From NCBI RefSeq assembly GCF_043290135.1, contig NC_134710.1:283121276-283185275 (forward strand): a DNA stretch of 64,000 nucleotides, given 5' to 3'. The first letter of the stretch is position 1; each line of letters starts with the position of its first letter. Below, piece by piece: positions 21,966 through 33,904 of this stretch. The notes below the pieces were generated by a model. That model worked only from the letters and a program-made list of their open reading frames with translations. It was not told where the DNA came from and made no database searches. This stretch comes from Rhipicephalus microplus (taxonomy: Eukaryota; Arthropoda; Arachnida; Ixodida; Ixodidae). The translations under genes were made by a program, and so were the position numbers.

Positions 21966-23020
21966 CAAGGGCACCTGGCTCGCATGTGTACAAGAACATG
22001 GGGAACCGGAAAAACGCTAACTCTAACTGCAGAAAATACAGACCAAAGGGATGACAGTGACTCTAGCGCAATGAAATCTAGTCCGTCACAGGTACTCAGC
22101 CCCTGGTTCCCCCCAAAAAAGAAGTTTATCACATGGAATGGGGTCCCCATTAAGATGGACGTGGACACAGGTTCTCCTATCTGCACTGTTCCAAAAGGAA
22201 TGTATGAGGCACATCGCAATCATTGGCCCCAGCTGCAGAATACTCATTTGAAGTTGTCTTGTCACCTGGGCAAACTACCTGTGTTAGGCACATTAGCAAC
22301 GAGGGCAAATTATATGTCGGCAGAGGTCGACTGTAACCTTACCGTGTTAGATTGTGAAGGTCCTAGCCTATGTGGACGATACTTATTGGAGAAACTTGCA
22401 GCAGAAGGAACGCCGGTTCTGCACATCACTACGCAGCCTTGCGTGGCAAGCCAACAGAAGGCAGCAGGAACTGGTGCCGTAATGGCCGAATGTGCATACG
22501 CATTCACGGAAGGTCTTGGGTTAGTCAAGAGCCCACCAGCTAAAATTTACATCAAGGACACGGCAGTTCCAAAATTTTGCATGGCTAGAAAGGTTCTTTT
22601 TGAGCTGCTAGATAAGTTATCTGCTGAGATAAATAGACTAGTACAAGCTGGCATAATATCTCGGGTACCATTTGCAGATTGGGAGACATCAATAGTACCA
22701 GTATTGAAGAGCAAAAGCGCTGTGCGCATTTGTGGGGATTTTAAGGTAACATTAAACCCTGTGTGTGAAAAAGAGCGATACCCTTTGCCAGTCAATGATG
22801 ATATCTTCGCGAATTTGCTAGGCAAAAAAAAATTCAGTATCTTAGATCTGCGAGACCCTTAACACCAGATTGCATTGGACGAGTACTCGCGAAAGCTGGC
22901 TGAAATAAACACACATAAAGGGTTGCTTTGCTAAAAGCGGTTGCCCTTCGGAATCGCTTCAGCAACAGTCGTAGCCTTGACCCTTCCGGACGTCCCTTTG
23001 CCACCCGTTTCGTAATTTCG
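21966..23020 (+). pseudogene. Unit A Gypsy protease and N-terminal RT
   Basis: Resumes the Gypsy reading after CR1-A: second knuckle remnant (GHLARMC), then a retropepsin-like segment with DVDTGSPICTVPK (Asp-Thr-Gly active site), and the RT N-terminus with GIISRVPFADWETSIVPVLK, RICGDFKVTLNPVC and FSILDLRD. A TAA follows at 22861 where relatives read on into NTHKGLLC. The YVDD region and everything beyond are missing. In intact elements the protease cleaves Gag-Pol and RT copies the genome. Confidence 0.8.
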
Positions 23021-23148
23021 CACATAGCCGAATTGCCCTGATGCCGAATTCCAGTCGGTGTCTACGAAGTGATGACCGAGACGCCAAGAACGCGTCTGCA
23101 GTATCACAGCCAATACGACGGTCCACGAGAAGAAGAAATCCGGTGGAA

Positions 23149-23367
23149 TGTTATGGTTACTAAATAAAAGAAGTGTTGCAACGCCAGCGGTTGCCGAAGT
23201 GGAGGCAGAACAGCAGGTGCATGCGTTTTGTCTCTCTATTTGTTTCTTTTCCACACCCTTTTCCCTCTTTCATGATATAAGTTTCAAGCGGTCAATAAAC
23301 GCTGTCTTTTGCCTGGTGACAACGACTTGTTCATGTCTCCGGCGGCGTGTCTGCCACCGACGTAACA
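23149..23367 (+). repeat. LTR-like 3' end of unit A Gypsy
   Basis: A 219-bp block bounded by TGTTA and TAACA. It is preceded by a purine-rich stretch (GAGAAGAAGAAATCCGG) that could be the polypurine tract, and it contains AATAAA-type signals. The matching block in unit B (33905-34123) has the same length and ends. No 5' partner is present, so LTR identity is inferred from the ends and context. Confidence 0.5.
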
Positions 23368-23825
23368 GTTTGTTCTCGTGTATTTTGTCACGCTGTTTAG
23401 TCATTTTCACATTGTTGAGTTTATGACAAACCTTGCACGTTTTTGGCACAATTGCTTTACAGGAAAAGTATTGATGATGATGATGTTTGATGTTTTGTGG
23501 CGCAAGGGCAATTTCACGGCCAAAGAGTGCCAGTTCATCTTATTAAAAATATGGACAATGATTGTGATAAGCGGCTGTATAAGGGCCATAAAATTCCTCG
23601 GGGTAAGGCGGGTAAGAACATACAAGTAATAAAATGATGACCATGTCGTGAAAGGTGTGTGTGGTGTGAATAGATGACAAAAGTTGGTGATAATAAAAGA
23701 CGATGGTGGATATGTATGGCATTAGCACAAGTGCCTCACTCGTTCATACCCTTGCGCCCAAGGGCCGTGAGGCAAGTGCTTTCTTGTGTAGCCAGCGCAG
23801 CAAAAGCCATTCTGGAGAGGTCGTG

Positions 23826-26800
23826 CTACGGGATGCCCGGGTATATGATATGAAAACTATGAATTTCTTTTAAAAACGCTAACAATGATTTATGACTAAA
23901 AAGCGGTTCCTTACCGACGAACATTGCAGGGTGTAAAGGTATATGTTGTCGGTAGGGTAATGGAAAATGTTGTTTTCTTAGAGTTTCTAAGTGTTTGCAC
24001 TGGATTAACATGTGAAGGACTGTTAATGCTTCACCACATCTGTCACACAATGGCGGATCGTCCCGAGACAAAAGATAAGTGTGTGTCGCGTATGTGTGTC
24101 CTATCCTGAGTCTCAATAGTATTACCTCTGTATGACACGATTTCGATACGGGCAGCCAATGAGCAAGGTGTGGCTTAATAACATGTAGTTTGTTTTGTGT
24201 GTGTGTATCCCACTTGCTCTGCCAGTAAATTCTGAGGTTTCGTTTGAGAGACGGCTTAAGATCAAGGGGCGTGATTGATATGGGTGTAGGGGCAGTCTTT
24301 TGTGGACGGATGCAGCGAGCTGATTCGCCCTCACGTTGTCTTAAATCTCACGGTGCCCTGGCACCCAGCACACTACAACATGTTGTTTGAGTGTGTAGAG
24401 TGTGCACAAAATGAAGTAAAGTGAGAAAAGGACTGGGTTTTTTAGTTTGTTAAGAGTATGCAGAGCCGTTACCACACTGAGGGAGTTCGTATCAATTACT
24501 GCTTTTTGTATTTATAATTGCTTGATGTGTTTAGCCGCCACAAGTATTGCATAAGCTTCCGCTGTCAAAATACTTGTGGCTGGATATAGAGGGTCAGCAT
24601 CCGAAAAGGATGGGCCGACAGCAGCGTAGGACACAGAAAAGTTAGACTTGGAGGCATCTGTAAAGAACTCAGGACGTGTGTATTTGTGTTGAAGTTCCAG
24701 GAAGTATGTACGGATATGGGCAATAGGCGCATGTTTTGTAAATTCTAGAAAAGACACATCGCAGTCACTAGTCTGCCATTGCCACGGTGGCGGGTATGCT
24801 ACAGGAGCCATTAAACTGTGTTCAAGTGAGAGTCCAGTTTTCTCAGCTAGACTCTTTAGGCGAACTGAGAAGGGCTGCCTCATCGAAAGCCTGTTTTGAA
24901 ACAGAATTGAGCTTGACAAATCATTAATATTAGAGTATGAGGGGTGCTTCCTGTCTGCTTTCACCTTAAGGAAATAAACAAAGGACATGTAAGTTCTCTG
25001 CAGATGAAGTGACCACTCATTTGACTCAACATAAAGGCTTTCTACGGGGCTGGCACGAAAGCACCCGTAGAAAGGCGGATGCCCAAATGGTGCACGGGGT
25101 CCAGCATCTTCAAAGCACTTTGAGTCCCAGACTGATAAACAATGGCCCCATAATCTAAGCGGGTGCGAATGCGGCTTTTATATAGGTTCATGAGACATTG
25201 CCTGTCACTACCCCACCTAGTACGTGACAAAACTTTTAAAACATTCATGGCTTTTAAACATTTTGTTTTTAGATACTTGATGTGCTGTACGAAGGTCAAC
25301 TTGTCCAAGATTATTCCTAAGAATTGACGCTCTGCATTAACAGACAGACGTTGATCGTTAAATTCAAAGTCGGGTTTTGAGTGCATGCCTCTCTTTCGGG
25401 AGAACAAGACACACATGCTTTTTTGTGGGTTCAGTCGGAATTCGTTTTTCTCTGCCCATTTGGAGACCTTGTTTAAACGAAACTGAACCTGCCGCTCACA
25501 CATGGCCAGATTGCAAGATCTAAAGCCAAGCTGGACGTCATCGACATATGTACAATAAAACATATTGCGAGGCATGGACAAGCGCAAGGAATTCATTTTG
25601 ATGAGAAAAAGTGTGCAGCTAAGTACCTTACCTTGTGGCACGCCTGTTTCCTGGACAAATAATTGGGAAAGAACCGTGCCCACTCGGACACGGAATGTCC
25701 GGTTTACAGGTAATTTTGAATTATGTGAAACATTCTTCCGCGCACGCCAAGGTGGGACAGGTCTCTTAGAATTCCAAAATGCCGTGTTGTATCTTAAGCC
25801 TTTTTGATATCGAGGAATACAGAAAAAAAATATTGTTTATAGACGAAGGCGTCCCTGATCTGTGCCTCGATACGAACACGGTGGTCTAAGGTGGATCTAC
25901 TTTCTCGAAAACCGCGCTCAAATGGGTCGAGCAAATTGTTTGTTTCAAGGATATGTACAAGTCGGCAGTTTATCATTTTTTCGAAGACTTTGCACAAGCA
26001 GCTTGTAAGTGCAATAGGCCTAAAACATTTTTTCCTAATCAGCATGGTTTTCGGCAGAATTTATCCACTGTAACCCAATAATTAGAAACAGTCGATGATT
26101 TCACGCGTGCCTTAAATATTAGTGTTCAGATTGACGCAATATGTCTCGACTTCTCCAAAGCCTCTGACAAGGTTCCTCACAGGGAGTTAATAAGTTAGCA
26201 CACCTAGGCATAAATTATAACATAATACAGTGGATAAGTGCGTACCTGACAGGCAGAACACAATATGTAGAAATAAACGGCTTCAAATCTGAGTTATTAA
26301 GCGTTACCTCAGGGGTACCGTGAGGTTCAGTTTTAGGACCGATATTATTCTTAACTTACATAAATGACATTTCATGCAGCATAGATAGAAGTACTACAGT
26401 GCGACTTTTTGCAGACGACTGCCTAATTTTCAAAGAAATACACAGTGAAGCTGACCAAAAAACGTTTAATGATATTCTTGATGCTGTCAGTAGTTGGTGC
26501 ATTGAATCTAAAATGGAAATAAATCAAACTAAAACAGTTGCTTTGCACGTCACAAACAAAAGTAAGCGTGTCTTCTATTCTAATTACACTCTATGTTCTA
26601 CCCGCCTGTCTACCGTCAATGAAATAAAATATTTAGGTGTAACAATAGCCAGTAATCTAAACTGGAGGACCCATTTGGAAAACATTTGTGCGGTGGCGGA
26701 GAGAAAACTATGGTACTTGCGAAGAAAATTAAGACTTGCTACGACTCCCGTTAAGCTAGCAACATATCTCACGTATATTCGGCCAACATTGAAATATGCC

Positions 26801-28962
26801 AGCATTTTGTGGGATCCCTCGGAAATCGGCCTCATTAATATGCTAGAAAGAGTACAAAGGCGAGCTGCCAGGTTTATTCTTTCAAAGTACTCCTCGACAG
26901 AGTCAGTAACAGAAAGGCTACGCTCTCTTCAACTGCCCACTTTAGCTGAACGACCGCAATTGGCAAAGATGAAGTTCTTGTTTTCTTTGTCAAAAAATAA
27001 ATTAAACATAAACACAACAAAATACTTAACGCCACGCCGCGGAAGAAACCTGAGAAATGTAAATGATTACACATACGAAGTGCCACAACAGCGTGTCAAT
27101 GTATATGCGAATTCATTTTTTCCAAAAACAATTCGTCAGTGGAATGCTTTGCCATTACCACTGGTTCATTGTGATTCATTAGAAAAAATTTGAGGAAGGG
27201 CTCAAAGATATTTTTCTGTAGGCATGGTCTACTATGTTAATTTATTACAATTCATTTGTATGCTTACTACGACTGCACTGTTTTTCCTTCAGCCTCAAAG
27301 CCGGTGTTTCCTATGTATGTCAAGTAACAATTCCAAGTTCAAGTGTTGCTATTTGAATTGCTGTATCATTTGAATGTATTGATGTTTGACATTCTTAGTA
27401 TGTCCCACCCCTGTAACAGCCGAAAGGCTAACAGTATTTGGAAAAATAAATAACTCGAAGGTAAAGAAGGGTCCTTGCCCTCTTTCAAAATGGAATAATA
27501 GCCTCTTTCCAGGAGGTAGGGATAGTGCCAGAAAACCAGATAGCATTGTACAAACAAAGTAAGGTTTTTCGTGTTTCGATTGGTAGGTTTTTTAACATTT
27601 CATACACCACACAATCAGAACCTGGGCAGAAGCACTGCAGGAGTTTAAAGAGGTTCGCAGCTCAGCTAGACTGAAAGCTTGGTTACATGCCTCGTATCTA
27701 GTGCATTTGTGTTCGAGTTTCTGCTTTTCTATTCCTGTTCTGTATTTTTGGAAAGTGTCAGTATAGTGGGACGAGCTGGATACCCGTTCAAAGTGTGCAC
27801 CGAGGAAGTTTGCCTGATCTTCCAAGTCATCACCCTGAGTGTTTACAAGTGAAAGTGTGTGTACTTGTTTTCCTGCTATCCTACAGACCATGTTCCAGAC
27901 TTTAGCCTCCTGTATGTATGAATTGATCCCTGACAAAAACTTCTGCCAGCTTTTTTTTCTGGCCTGCCGACGCGTTCTCCTGCCTTGAGACTTTATTTTC
28001 TTGAAGGTGTCAAGATTTTCGGCTGTCGGTGAGTTCCGAAGCAGCCTCCAAGCTCTGTTATGCTGTTTGCGCACGTTTCGGCATTCAGAGTTCCACCATG
28101 GCACACGCCGTTTTCCAGGGTGTCCATTTGTTTGTAGGATGCATTTTGTTGCAGCATCAATCAAAAACGATGTGAAGTAGTTGACAGCAACATCAATGTT
28201 CAAAGTACATATGTCATTCCAACCTGGACGAGCGATGGTATAAAACTGTTCCCAGTCGGCTCTACTTATGAGCCACTTGAGAACACGTGGTGGGCACTCA
28301 GTTATTGTAGTTGTGCTCAAAACTACAGGGAAACGGTCACTTCCGTACAGATTACTGACGACTTTCCACTGGAGTAGAGGCACAAGAGATGGAGATACCA
28401 TGCTTAGGTCTATGGAGGAGTAGGTGTTATTAGCGAGATTATAATAGGTTGGTTCTTCTCGATTTAGGAGACACGCGCTCGACGAGAGAAGGAACTGTTA
28501 GATCAGTCGACATTGCCCGTCATACCGAGAGTCACCCCATAGCCTGCTATGCGCATTGAAGTCTTCAAAGAGAACATAAGGCTCTGGAAGTTCATAAATT
28601 AGAGAGTGTAATTCCCGTTTTTGCAGCTGATAGCTAGGAGGAATGTAAATAGTGCAGATTGTGATCAGTTTATCAAAAAGAACTGCTCGAACAGCCACTG
28701 CCTCAAGGGATGTTTGGAGTTGTAAGTGTGCGCATGCAATTCCTTGATTCACTATGATGGCAACACCTCCGGATGATGTCATGGCATCAACACGGTCCTT
28801 TCGGAAAATAACGTATTTACGAAGAAAATTTGTGTGTTTTGAATTAAGGTGTGTTTCTTGTACACACAGCACTTTTGGTGAGTGTCCGTGTAAGAGTTCT
28901 TGGACGTCGTCAAGGTTTCTGAGAAGGCTGCTGACGTTTCATTGTATAATTTGAGTGTTCAT
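23826..28962 (-). pseudogene. I-4 ORF2: decayed, interrupted by CR1-B
   Basis: Starts at MNTQIIQ (28962), but codon 8, Trp in I-1, is TGA (28939-28941). Pieces: endonuclease (28498-28872, 27592-28401), CR1-B gap, RT (25794-26045, 25042-25683 with YVDD), RNase H (24512-24988 and 24122-24334), and the C-terminal finger CDRCGEALTVLHMLIQC (23826-24116). This copy shows the full C-terminus that is outside the window in I-1. Multiple shifts and stops make it inactive. Confidence 0.86.
26027..27451 (+). mobile_element. CR1-B: 5'-truncated CR1-like element
   Basis: Plus-strand insertion within I-4 ORF2. It begins mid-RT (QHGFRQNLST) and is broken up to 26398, then reads open at 26399-27193: FADDCLIF (the YADD-box equivalent, here FADD), ESKMEINQTKT, IKYLGVTI, YIRPTLKYASILWDP and ERVQRRAARFI, all typical of the CR1/L2 RT and thumb. 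The 3' UTR ends in AAATAAATAA. The target duplication is at most 3 bp (AAC), as usual for CR1. Confidence 0.85.
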
Positions 28963-29026
28963 GATGAATGTAAAATAGTGCTGTGTGTATGAAAAGCGAG
29001 TGGCTGTTTAGACAGGAAGTTTGAGT

Positions 29027-30211
29027 TCACTTAACAGGGCCATCACCAGGCCCTGTTATCTGCTTGTTTGTTTTCTTGGTGCGCTCCAAGGAGCCACGCC
29101 GCTCTTTCGGCACCAAGGGTACCGACGTATCCATTGCCTCCTCGGAGGCACTGGATGCCCGCACTTGCGGGCTGTTAGTTAGAATTTTGGGCCTCGCCTT
29201 GTGAGGTGAGGCCTTGAGACCCGAGGACTCTGCAGTCTCCTGTCTCTGTTTGGGAGTGGGCGGTGTAGCCTGGGCTACAGCCGCCTTGGAGGCAGGTGCC
29301 ACAACCCCCGGCTCGGTATGCGCGGGCCGAAGGAGTGGTGAGGGCTGGTGCGGCGGTGCCCCCTGACGCGCCGCATCAGCGTATGTAGGTCCATAGAATG
29401 GAGTGACTCTTCACCGTGCTTCCTTAAATGTAATGTTCTCCTTCACCTTCAACGTAATTATTTCTTTTTCTTTTTTCCAGTATGTGCAGGAGCGTGAATA
29501 TGCGGCATGGTTTCCTTCGCAATTTACACAGTGTGGCGGTTTTTTGCAGTTCTCAGACACGTGGCCTAGGACTCCTGATTGTGCACAAGTCTGGCGACCA
29601 CGACAGGCTTTAGAGCCATGGCCATACCTCTGGCATTGGAAGCAACGACGAGGGTTTGGTATGTACGGCCTGATAGATGTCTTCGTGTACGCTCTTTGAA
29701 TAGATTCCGGTAGTTTACTGGATGCAAATGTGAGTATTAAGTGTTTGTCGATGTTTCCTTATTATCTCTTCTGATGATGATTCTCTGTACATTAGTGACA
29801 TTTTGGCTCTTCCATCCCTCCAAAAGTTCAGTTTCGGTCAGGTCAAGTAAGTCTGCGTCAGATACCACTCCGCGAGTGATGTTCATAGATCTGTGTGGTG
29901 TTACAGTGATCGGTACGTCACCGAACGTTGAGAGGCTGTCTAGCTTTACAAATTGTGCTTTGTCGCGAATTTCGAGAATAAGTTCTTCGCTAGCCATTTT
30001 GGTTATTTTTTATCCAGCCCCGAGAGTTTCAGTAAGACACCTGGCAACTACAAAAGGAGATACGGTCCTAGCTTGCTTTCCGGTTTTTTTCACAGTGAAT
30101 GACGTGGAAGTGGGGAAAAGTTTCTATTGGCTGGTTGAAGAAATTTATGTCGTCGGTGCGTACCCGCTTTAGGCCGGTACGATCAGACAGTAGAGGGAAT
30201 GCTCCATGCAT
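29027..30211 (-). pseudogene. I-4 ORF1: gag-like protein, frameshifted
   Basis: Homologous to I-1 ORF1. Starts at MHGAFPLLSDRTG (30211). It contains TVTPHRSMNITRGVVS in 29737-29997 and the Pro/Ala-rich C-terminus in 29027-29302. The knuckles lie around 29480-29680, readable as relatives of CQRYGHG. Frame breaks lie near 30000-30070, 29740 and 29300-29400. The closest relative by eye is I-1. Confidence 0.8.
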
Positions 30212-30741
30212 GCCGGTCTTATTTTTGTTCAGCAGCGTTGGTGGCCACTCACCTCGGAGCCCAACAAGGGGACGCTGCAAGTTTGCAGGTGCTGAAAGCT
30301 TGCAGACGTCAGCCATACAACACTGCCATAACCCAATGCGCCTAGACCAAGGTAGGCTATTTGCACAGGGTTAACCCTTGCCACCAGGAAAATTCGAAGT
30401 AAACGGAAGAGAGTAGAAGACAGGACAGATAGATAGTGAGAGATAAAGACGAAGATGTAGGCAGAGAGAGATAGGAAAAGGCGACTGCCGATTTCCCCTG
30501 GGTGGGTCGGCCCAGGGGTGCCATCTACGTCAAGCCGGGGCCAAAGGGGTAAGTTGCCTCTGCCGGGGGGCCTTAAAGGTCCAATCACCCAGCATGGGCT
30601 CAACCCCCAGGATCCCCTTTTCCCCGGACACAGCAAAGCCACGCACGGCTAGGCGTGGGAGGGAGTCAAAACTTCCCCGTTAGCTCCGGTCCGTGGTGTC
30701 GCTACACACCAAACGCCTACTTGTGCAGGCGCCCCTGCGGG
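30212..30741 (-). promoter_or_regulatory. I-4 5' UTR
   Basis: Same hairpin-rich leader as I-1, including the long CCCCTGGG/CCCAGGGG stem. The 5' terminus is joined to 28S sequence of unit B at 30741/30742; the terminal C-run of the coding strand is one or so bases shorter than in I-5 and I-6, or shared with the G-run of 28S. Confidence 0.55.
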
Positions 30742-31345
30742 AAAAAGAAGACCTTGTTGAGCTTGACTCTAGTCTGACTCAACAATCCGCTAAGGAGTGT
30801 GTGACAACTCACCTGCCGAAGCAACTAGCCCCGAAAATGAATGGCACTCTAGCGTCGCGCCAATCCCCGGCCGTCGCTGGCAGAAAAGCACGAAATGTGG
30901 GGGTGCTAAGCCGCGACGAGTAGAAGGGCCGCAGTGGTGTGCGTTAAAGGTGTTGGGCGTGAGTGAGCCCGCCTGGAGCCGCTGCTGGTGCAGATCTCTG
31001 TGGTACTAGCAAATACTCAAGTGAGACCGTCGCGAGACAGGTTAGTTTTACCCTACTGATGACCGGTCGTTGCGATAGTAATTCTGCTCAGTACGAGAGG
31101 AACTGCAGATTCGGACACTTGGTTCACGTGATTGGTCGAGAGTCCAGTGGTGCGAAGCTACTATCCCTGGGATTACGACTGAACACCTCTAAGTCAGAAT
31201 CCCGTCTAAGCACTGCAACGATATCGTGTGCACTTGCGGCGAATGCGGGTAAGATTAGCGCCGGGCGGAGCGCGGCGGGCCGCCGCGCTTATGTCCACCC
31301 AGTTGCTCGCGTCTTGGCTTCCGCACTGAGGTAGGGCCGAAGCCC
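30742..31345 (+). rRNA. 28S rRNA pseudogene, unit B, scrambled
   Basis: Starts within block 1 at GAAGACCTTGTTGAGC, so the R1 site itself is missing. Block 2 (about 30783-31018) and block 3 (about 31019-31345) are joined exactly as in unit A. Block 3 retains CAGTACGAGAGGAAC and the 3' end AAGTCAGAATCCCG. It is closer to unit A than to unit C: both lack a roughly 40-bp stretch present in C at about 61344-61385. Confidence 0.92.
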
Positions 31346-31413
31346 TCCTTTGTTTTGAATAAGAACCCTTATACAAAAGCCAAGAAGCTGACACTTAAAT
31401 GACTTTCATTCAT

Positions 31414-31640
31414 GCAAGTGATCCACGACCTCCGCGAGAAAGAAAATGCCACCGTTACACCATTACTCGTGATCACGAAGAGCTACAGATCACATACGTG
31501 CAAAAAAGACAAATGTAAAGGATGTGTGAGGAATATCCCAAAGTTTTGATCATCGAAGCTACGTATAGAACTAACAAGCAGAAGTTTCTAGATGCCATGT
31601 GTTTCGTGAGCGCCCTTTATCAGCTCTACCCTGGCACTGG
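31414..31640 (+). pseudogene. MULE/ZSWIM-type fragment, unit B (upstream copy)
   Basis: Reads VIHDLREKENATV and on through KKDKCKGCVRNIPK in one frame, then after a one-base shift EEYPKVLIIEATYRTNKQKFL. This is the best preserved of the four copies. The resemblance to MULE-like transposases/ZSWIM3 is by motif only; there is no DDE core here. Confidence 0.48.
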
Positions 31641-31685
31641 GCTCTTTGTGAGCAGAACTGCTTCCAGCTTGTCAACTTATTTTCG

Positions 31686-32158
31686 CCGAAAAAGATGCTG
31701 CAGCAAACGAAGTACGTCCTCTCGGGTTCGGTGACTTCTTCGAGCGAAAGCGCATTCCCTTTGTGTGACCACTTTCGCAAGAACGTGTGTGCAGCGCATG
31801 CGGCTTCGTGGCTTTGGTAACTGCGGGGCTGCCATGCCATCACATCTCCTGTTCTGTGTGCAAAGGTCTTAGCTCAGGTCGTTGCCCCGACCAATGTGTC
31901 AACTTCAAGGACAGCGACATCGAAATGCTAATATTCGAGCGGTCCCACCATATGGAGCTCCCCGTTTTCTTTGTCAACGGCGGCTGTAACTTCGTCTGCA
32001 AGTTAGCCGCCCTGGCAAGCCACATGTCGGAATGCAAGGTGAAATGCAGCAATTGCGGCGCCCATGTATCTCGCCGCGCAGACATTGCCCACCTCCACTT
32101 GTCAAGGAAAAATGAACGGCCAGGAAGATTTCTTCTTTCCAGGTTAGACACTTTTTAA
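31686..32158 (+). pseudogene. TRAF-like RING/zinc-finger fragment, unit B
   Basis: Same fragment as in unit A. A TGA replaces an Arg codon just before the RING-like segment; from 31787 the frame is open for 123 codons through CSACGF, CSVCKGLSSGRCPD, GGCNFVCKLAALASHMSEC and KCSNCGAHVSRRAD, ending in a short unrelated tail. No MATH domain. It is flanked by MULE-like and Gypsy remnants. Confidence 0.55.
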
Positions 32159-32244
32159 CTTCAACTGATTAAATGACCATTGTATCCAACGACAAGACGC
32201 TGCCGCACCCGAAGTATGTAAACTAATTTTGCAAAGATGCGGTG

Positions 32245-32776
32245 CGCCTTATGCATTACACAGAGAACGCGACAACTTCAAAAACGCCACACGCCTGATG
32301 AGATCTCGGAGAGCTTCAAGTTTTTTCACCGTAAGCAACAGGAAGGGGAGTCAGTGAAAGCGTTCATGGTTCAATTAGAAAGATTGCCCAGAAGTGCAAG
32401 TTTTCGTTTATGTGAGACCAAGAGCTGAAAGACAGAACCGTATGTGTTGTTTTTGCGAAAACATTTGCTACCGACAAGCGACTTGACTCTTGAAGAAGCA
32501 GAAGCCCTTTCTTTGGCTGCGGAAAGCGCAGAAGACGGTTCGCAGCAGATGGATAAGCACACTGATATTTCGACAGTTCTGAACGTTAGCCAACAACGCA
32601 CGTCTGACACCCTAACGAAGGAGGAAAGAAACGCGCCGCAGCATTGCAAATGCTGTGTCAAGTACGGTCACAAAGCTGCTACGTGCTTTCAAAAGAGCCG
32701 TCGATGCTACAGTTGTGGTAGGCAAGGCCCCTGGCTCGCATGTGTACAAGAACAGGGGGAACCGGAAAAACGCTAA
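32245..32776 (+). pseudogene. Unit B Gypsy gag
   Basis: Capsid-like segment (DEISESFKFFHRKQQ, then VQLERLPRSASF), a stop near 32426, then KTEPYVLFLRKHLLPTSDLTLEE and the knuckles CKCCVKYGHKAATC and CYSCGRQG. The second knuckle is altered by substitution and frame change (the GHLARMC part of unit C is lost here). Inactive. Confidence 0.75.
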
Positions 32777-32909
32777 CTCTAACTGCAGAAATTACAGACC
32801 AAAGGGATGACAGTGACTCTAGCGCAATGAAATCTGGTCCTTCACAGGTATCCAGCCCCTGGTTCCCCCCAAAAAGAAGTTTATCACATGAAATGGGGTC
32901 ACCATAAAC

Positions 32910-33760
32910 ATGGACGTGGACACAGGTTCTCCTGTCTGCATTGTTCCTAAAGGAACGTACGAGGCACATCACAATCGTTGGCCCCAGCTGCAGAATACCC
33001 ATTTAAAGTTGTCTTGTTACCTGGGCGAACTACATGTGTTAGGCACAATGGCAACGAGGGCACATGATATGTCGGCAGAGGTAGACTGTAACCTTACTGT
33101 GTTAGATTGTGAAGGTCCTAGCCTGTGTGGACGAGACTTATTGGAGAAACTTGCAGTAGAAGGAATGCCGGTTCTGCACATCACTACGCCGCCTAGCGTG
33201 GAAAGCCAACAGAAGGCAGCAGGAACTGGTGCCATAATGGCCGAATGTGCAGGCGTATTCACAGAAGGTCTTGGATTAGTCAAGAGCCCACCAGCTAAAC
33301 TTTACATCAAGGACACGGCAGTTCCAAAATTTTGCATGGCTAGAAAGGTTCCTTTTGAGCTGCTAGATAAGGTATCTGCAGAGATAAATAGACTAGTAGA
33401 AGCTGGCATAATATCTCCAGTACCATTTGCAGATTGGGAGACACCAATAGTACCAGTATTGAAGAGCAACAGTGTTGTGCCCATTTGTGGAGATTTTAAA
33501 GTAACATTAAACCCTGTGTGTGAAATGGAGCGATACCCTTTGCCAGTCAATGATGACATCTTCGCGAATCGGCGAGGTAAAGAAAAATTCAGTATATTGG
33601 GTCTGCGAGACCCTTACAACCAGATTGCATTCGACGGATACTCGCGAAAGCTGGCTGTCATGAACACACATAAAGGGTTGCTTTGCTAAAAGCGGTTGCC
33701 CTTCGGAATCTCTTCAGCAACAGTCGTAGCCTTGACCCTTCCCGGCGTCCATTTGCCACC
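32910..33760 (+). pseudogene. Unit B Gypsy protease and N-terminal RT
   Basis: Open for 259 codons from 32910: retropepsin DVDTGSPVCIVPK, LCGRDLLEKL, then RT beginning PFELLDKVSAEINRLVEAG, IISPVPFADWETPIVPVLK, ICGDFKVTLNPVC, DPYNQIAFDGYSRKLAVMN. It stops at 33687, after which KRLPFGISSATVV continues in the same frame for a short distance and the domain is cut. The catalytic YVDD box is absent, so it cannot polymerise. Confidence 0.8.
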
Positions 33761-33904
33761 CGTTTCGTAATTTCGCACATAGCCAAATCGCACTGATGCC
33801 GAATTCCAGTCGGTGTCTACGAAGTGATGACCGAAGACGCCAAGAACGCGTCTGCAGTATCACAGCCAATACGACGGTCCACGAGAAGAAAAAATCTGGT
33901 GGAA

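Larger units (their letters stand above)
17080..23367 (+). mobile_element. Unit A Gypsy element, 5'-truncated, split by CR1-A
   Basis: Plus-strand Ty3/Gypsy remnant: gag with zinc knuckles (to 17568), aspartic protease and the first part of RT (21966-23020), then a jump to a 3' LTR-like end (23149-23367). The 5' LTR and leader are missing; the TRAF-like fragment comes first. The core of RT, RNase H and integrase are deleted. Units B and C have the same structure, so the deletions predate the copies. Confidence 0.75.
23474..30741 (-). mobile_element. I-4: I-like element split by CR1-B, flanks do not match
   Basis: Minus-strand I-like element with a (CAT)n-type 3' tail near 23474-23484 and the standard 5' terminus near 30741. 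CR1-B interrupts ORF2 at 26027-27451; the I-like sequence continues on both sides at the expected place. The left flank is the end of unit A and the right flank is the 28S part of unit B. I see no target duplication, so the flanks probably came together by recombination between two I-like copies. Confidence 0.82.
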
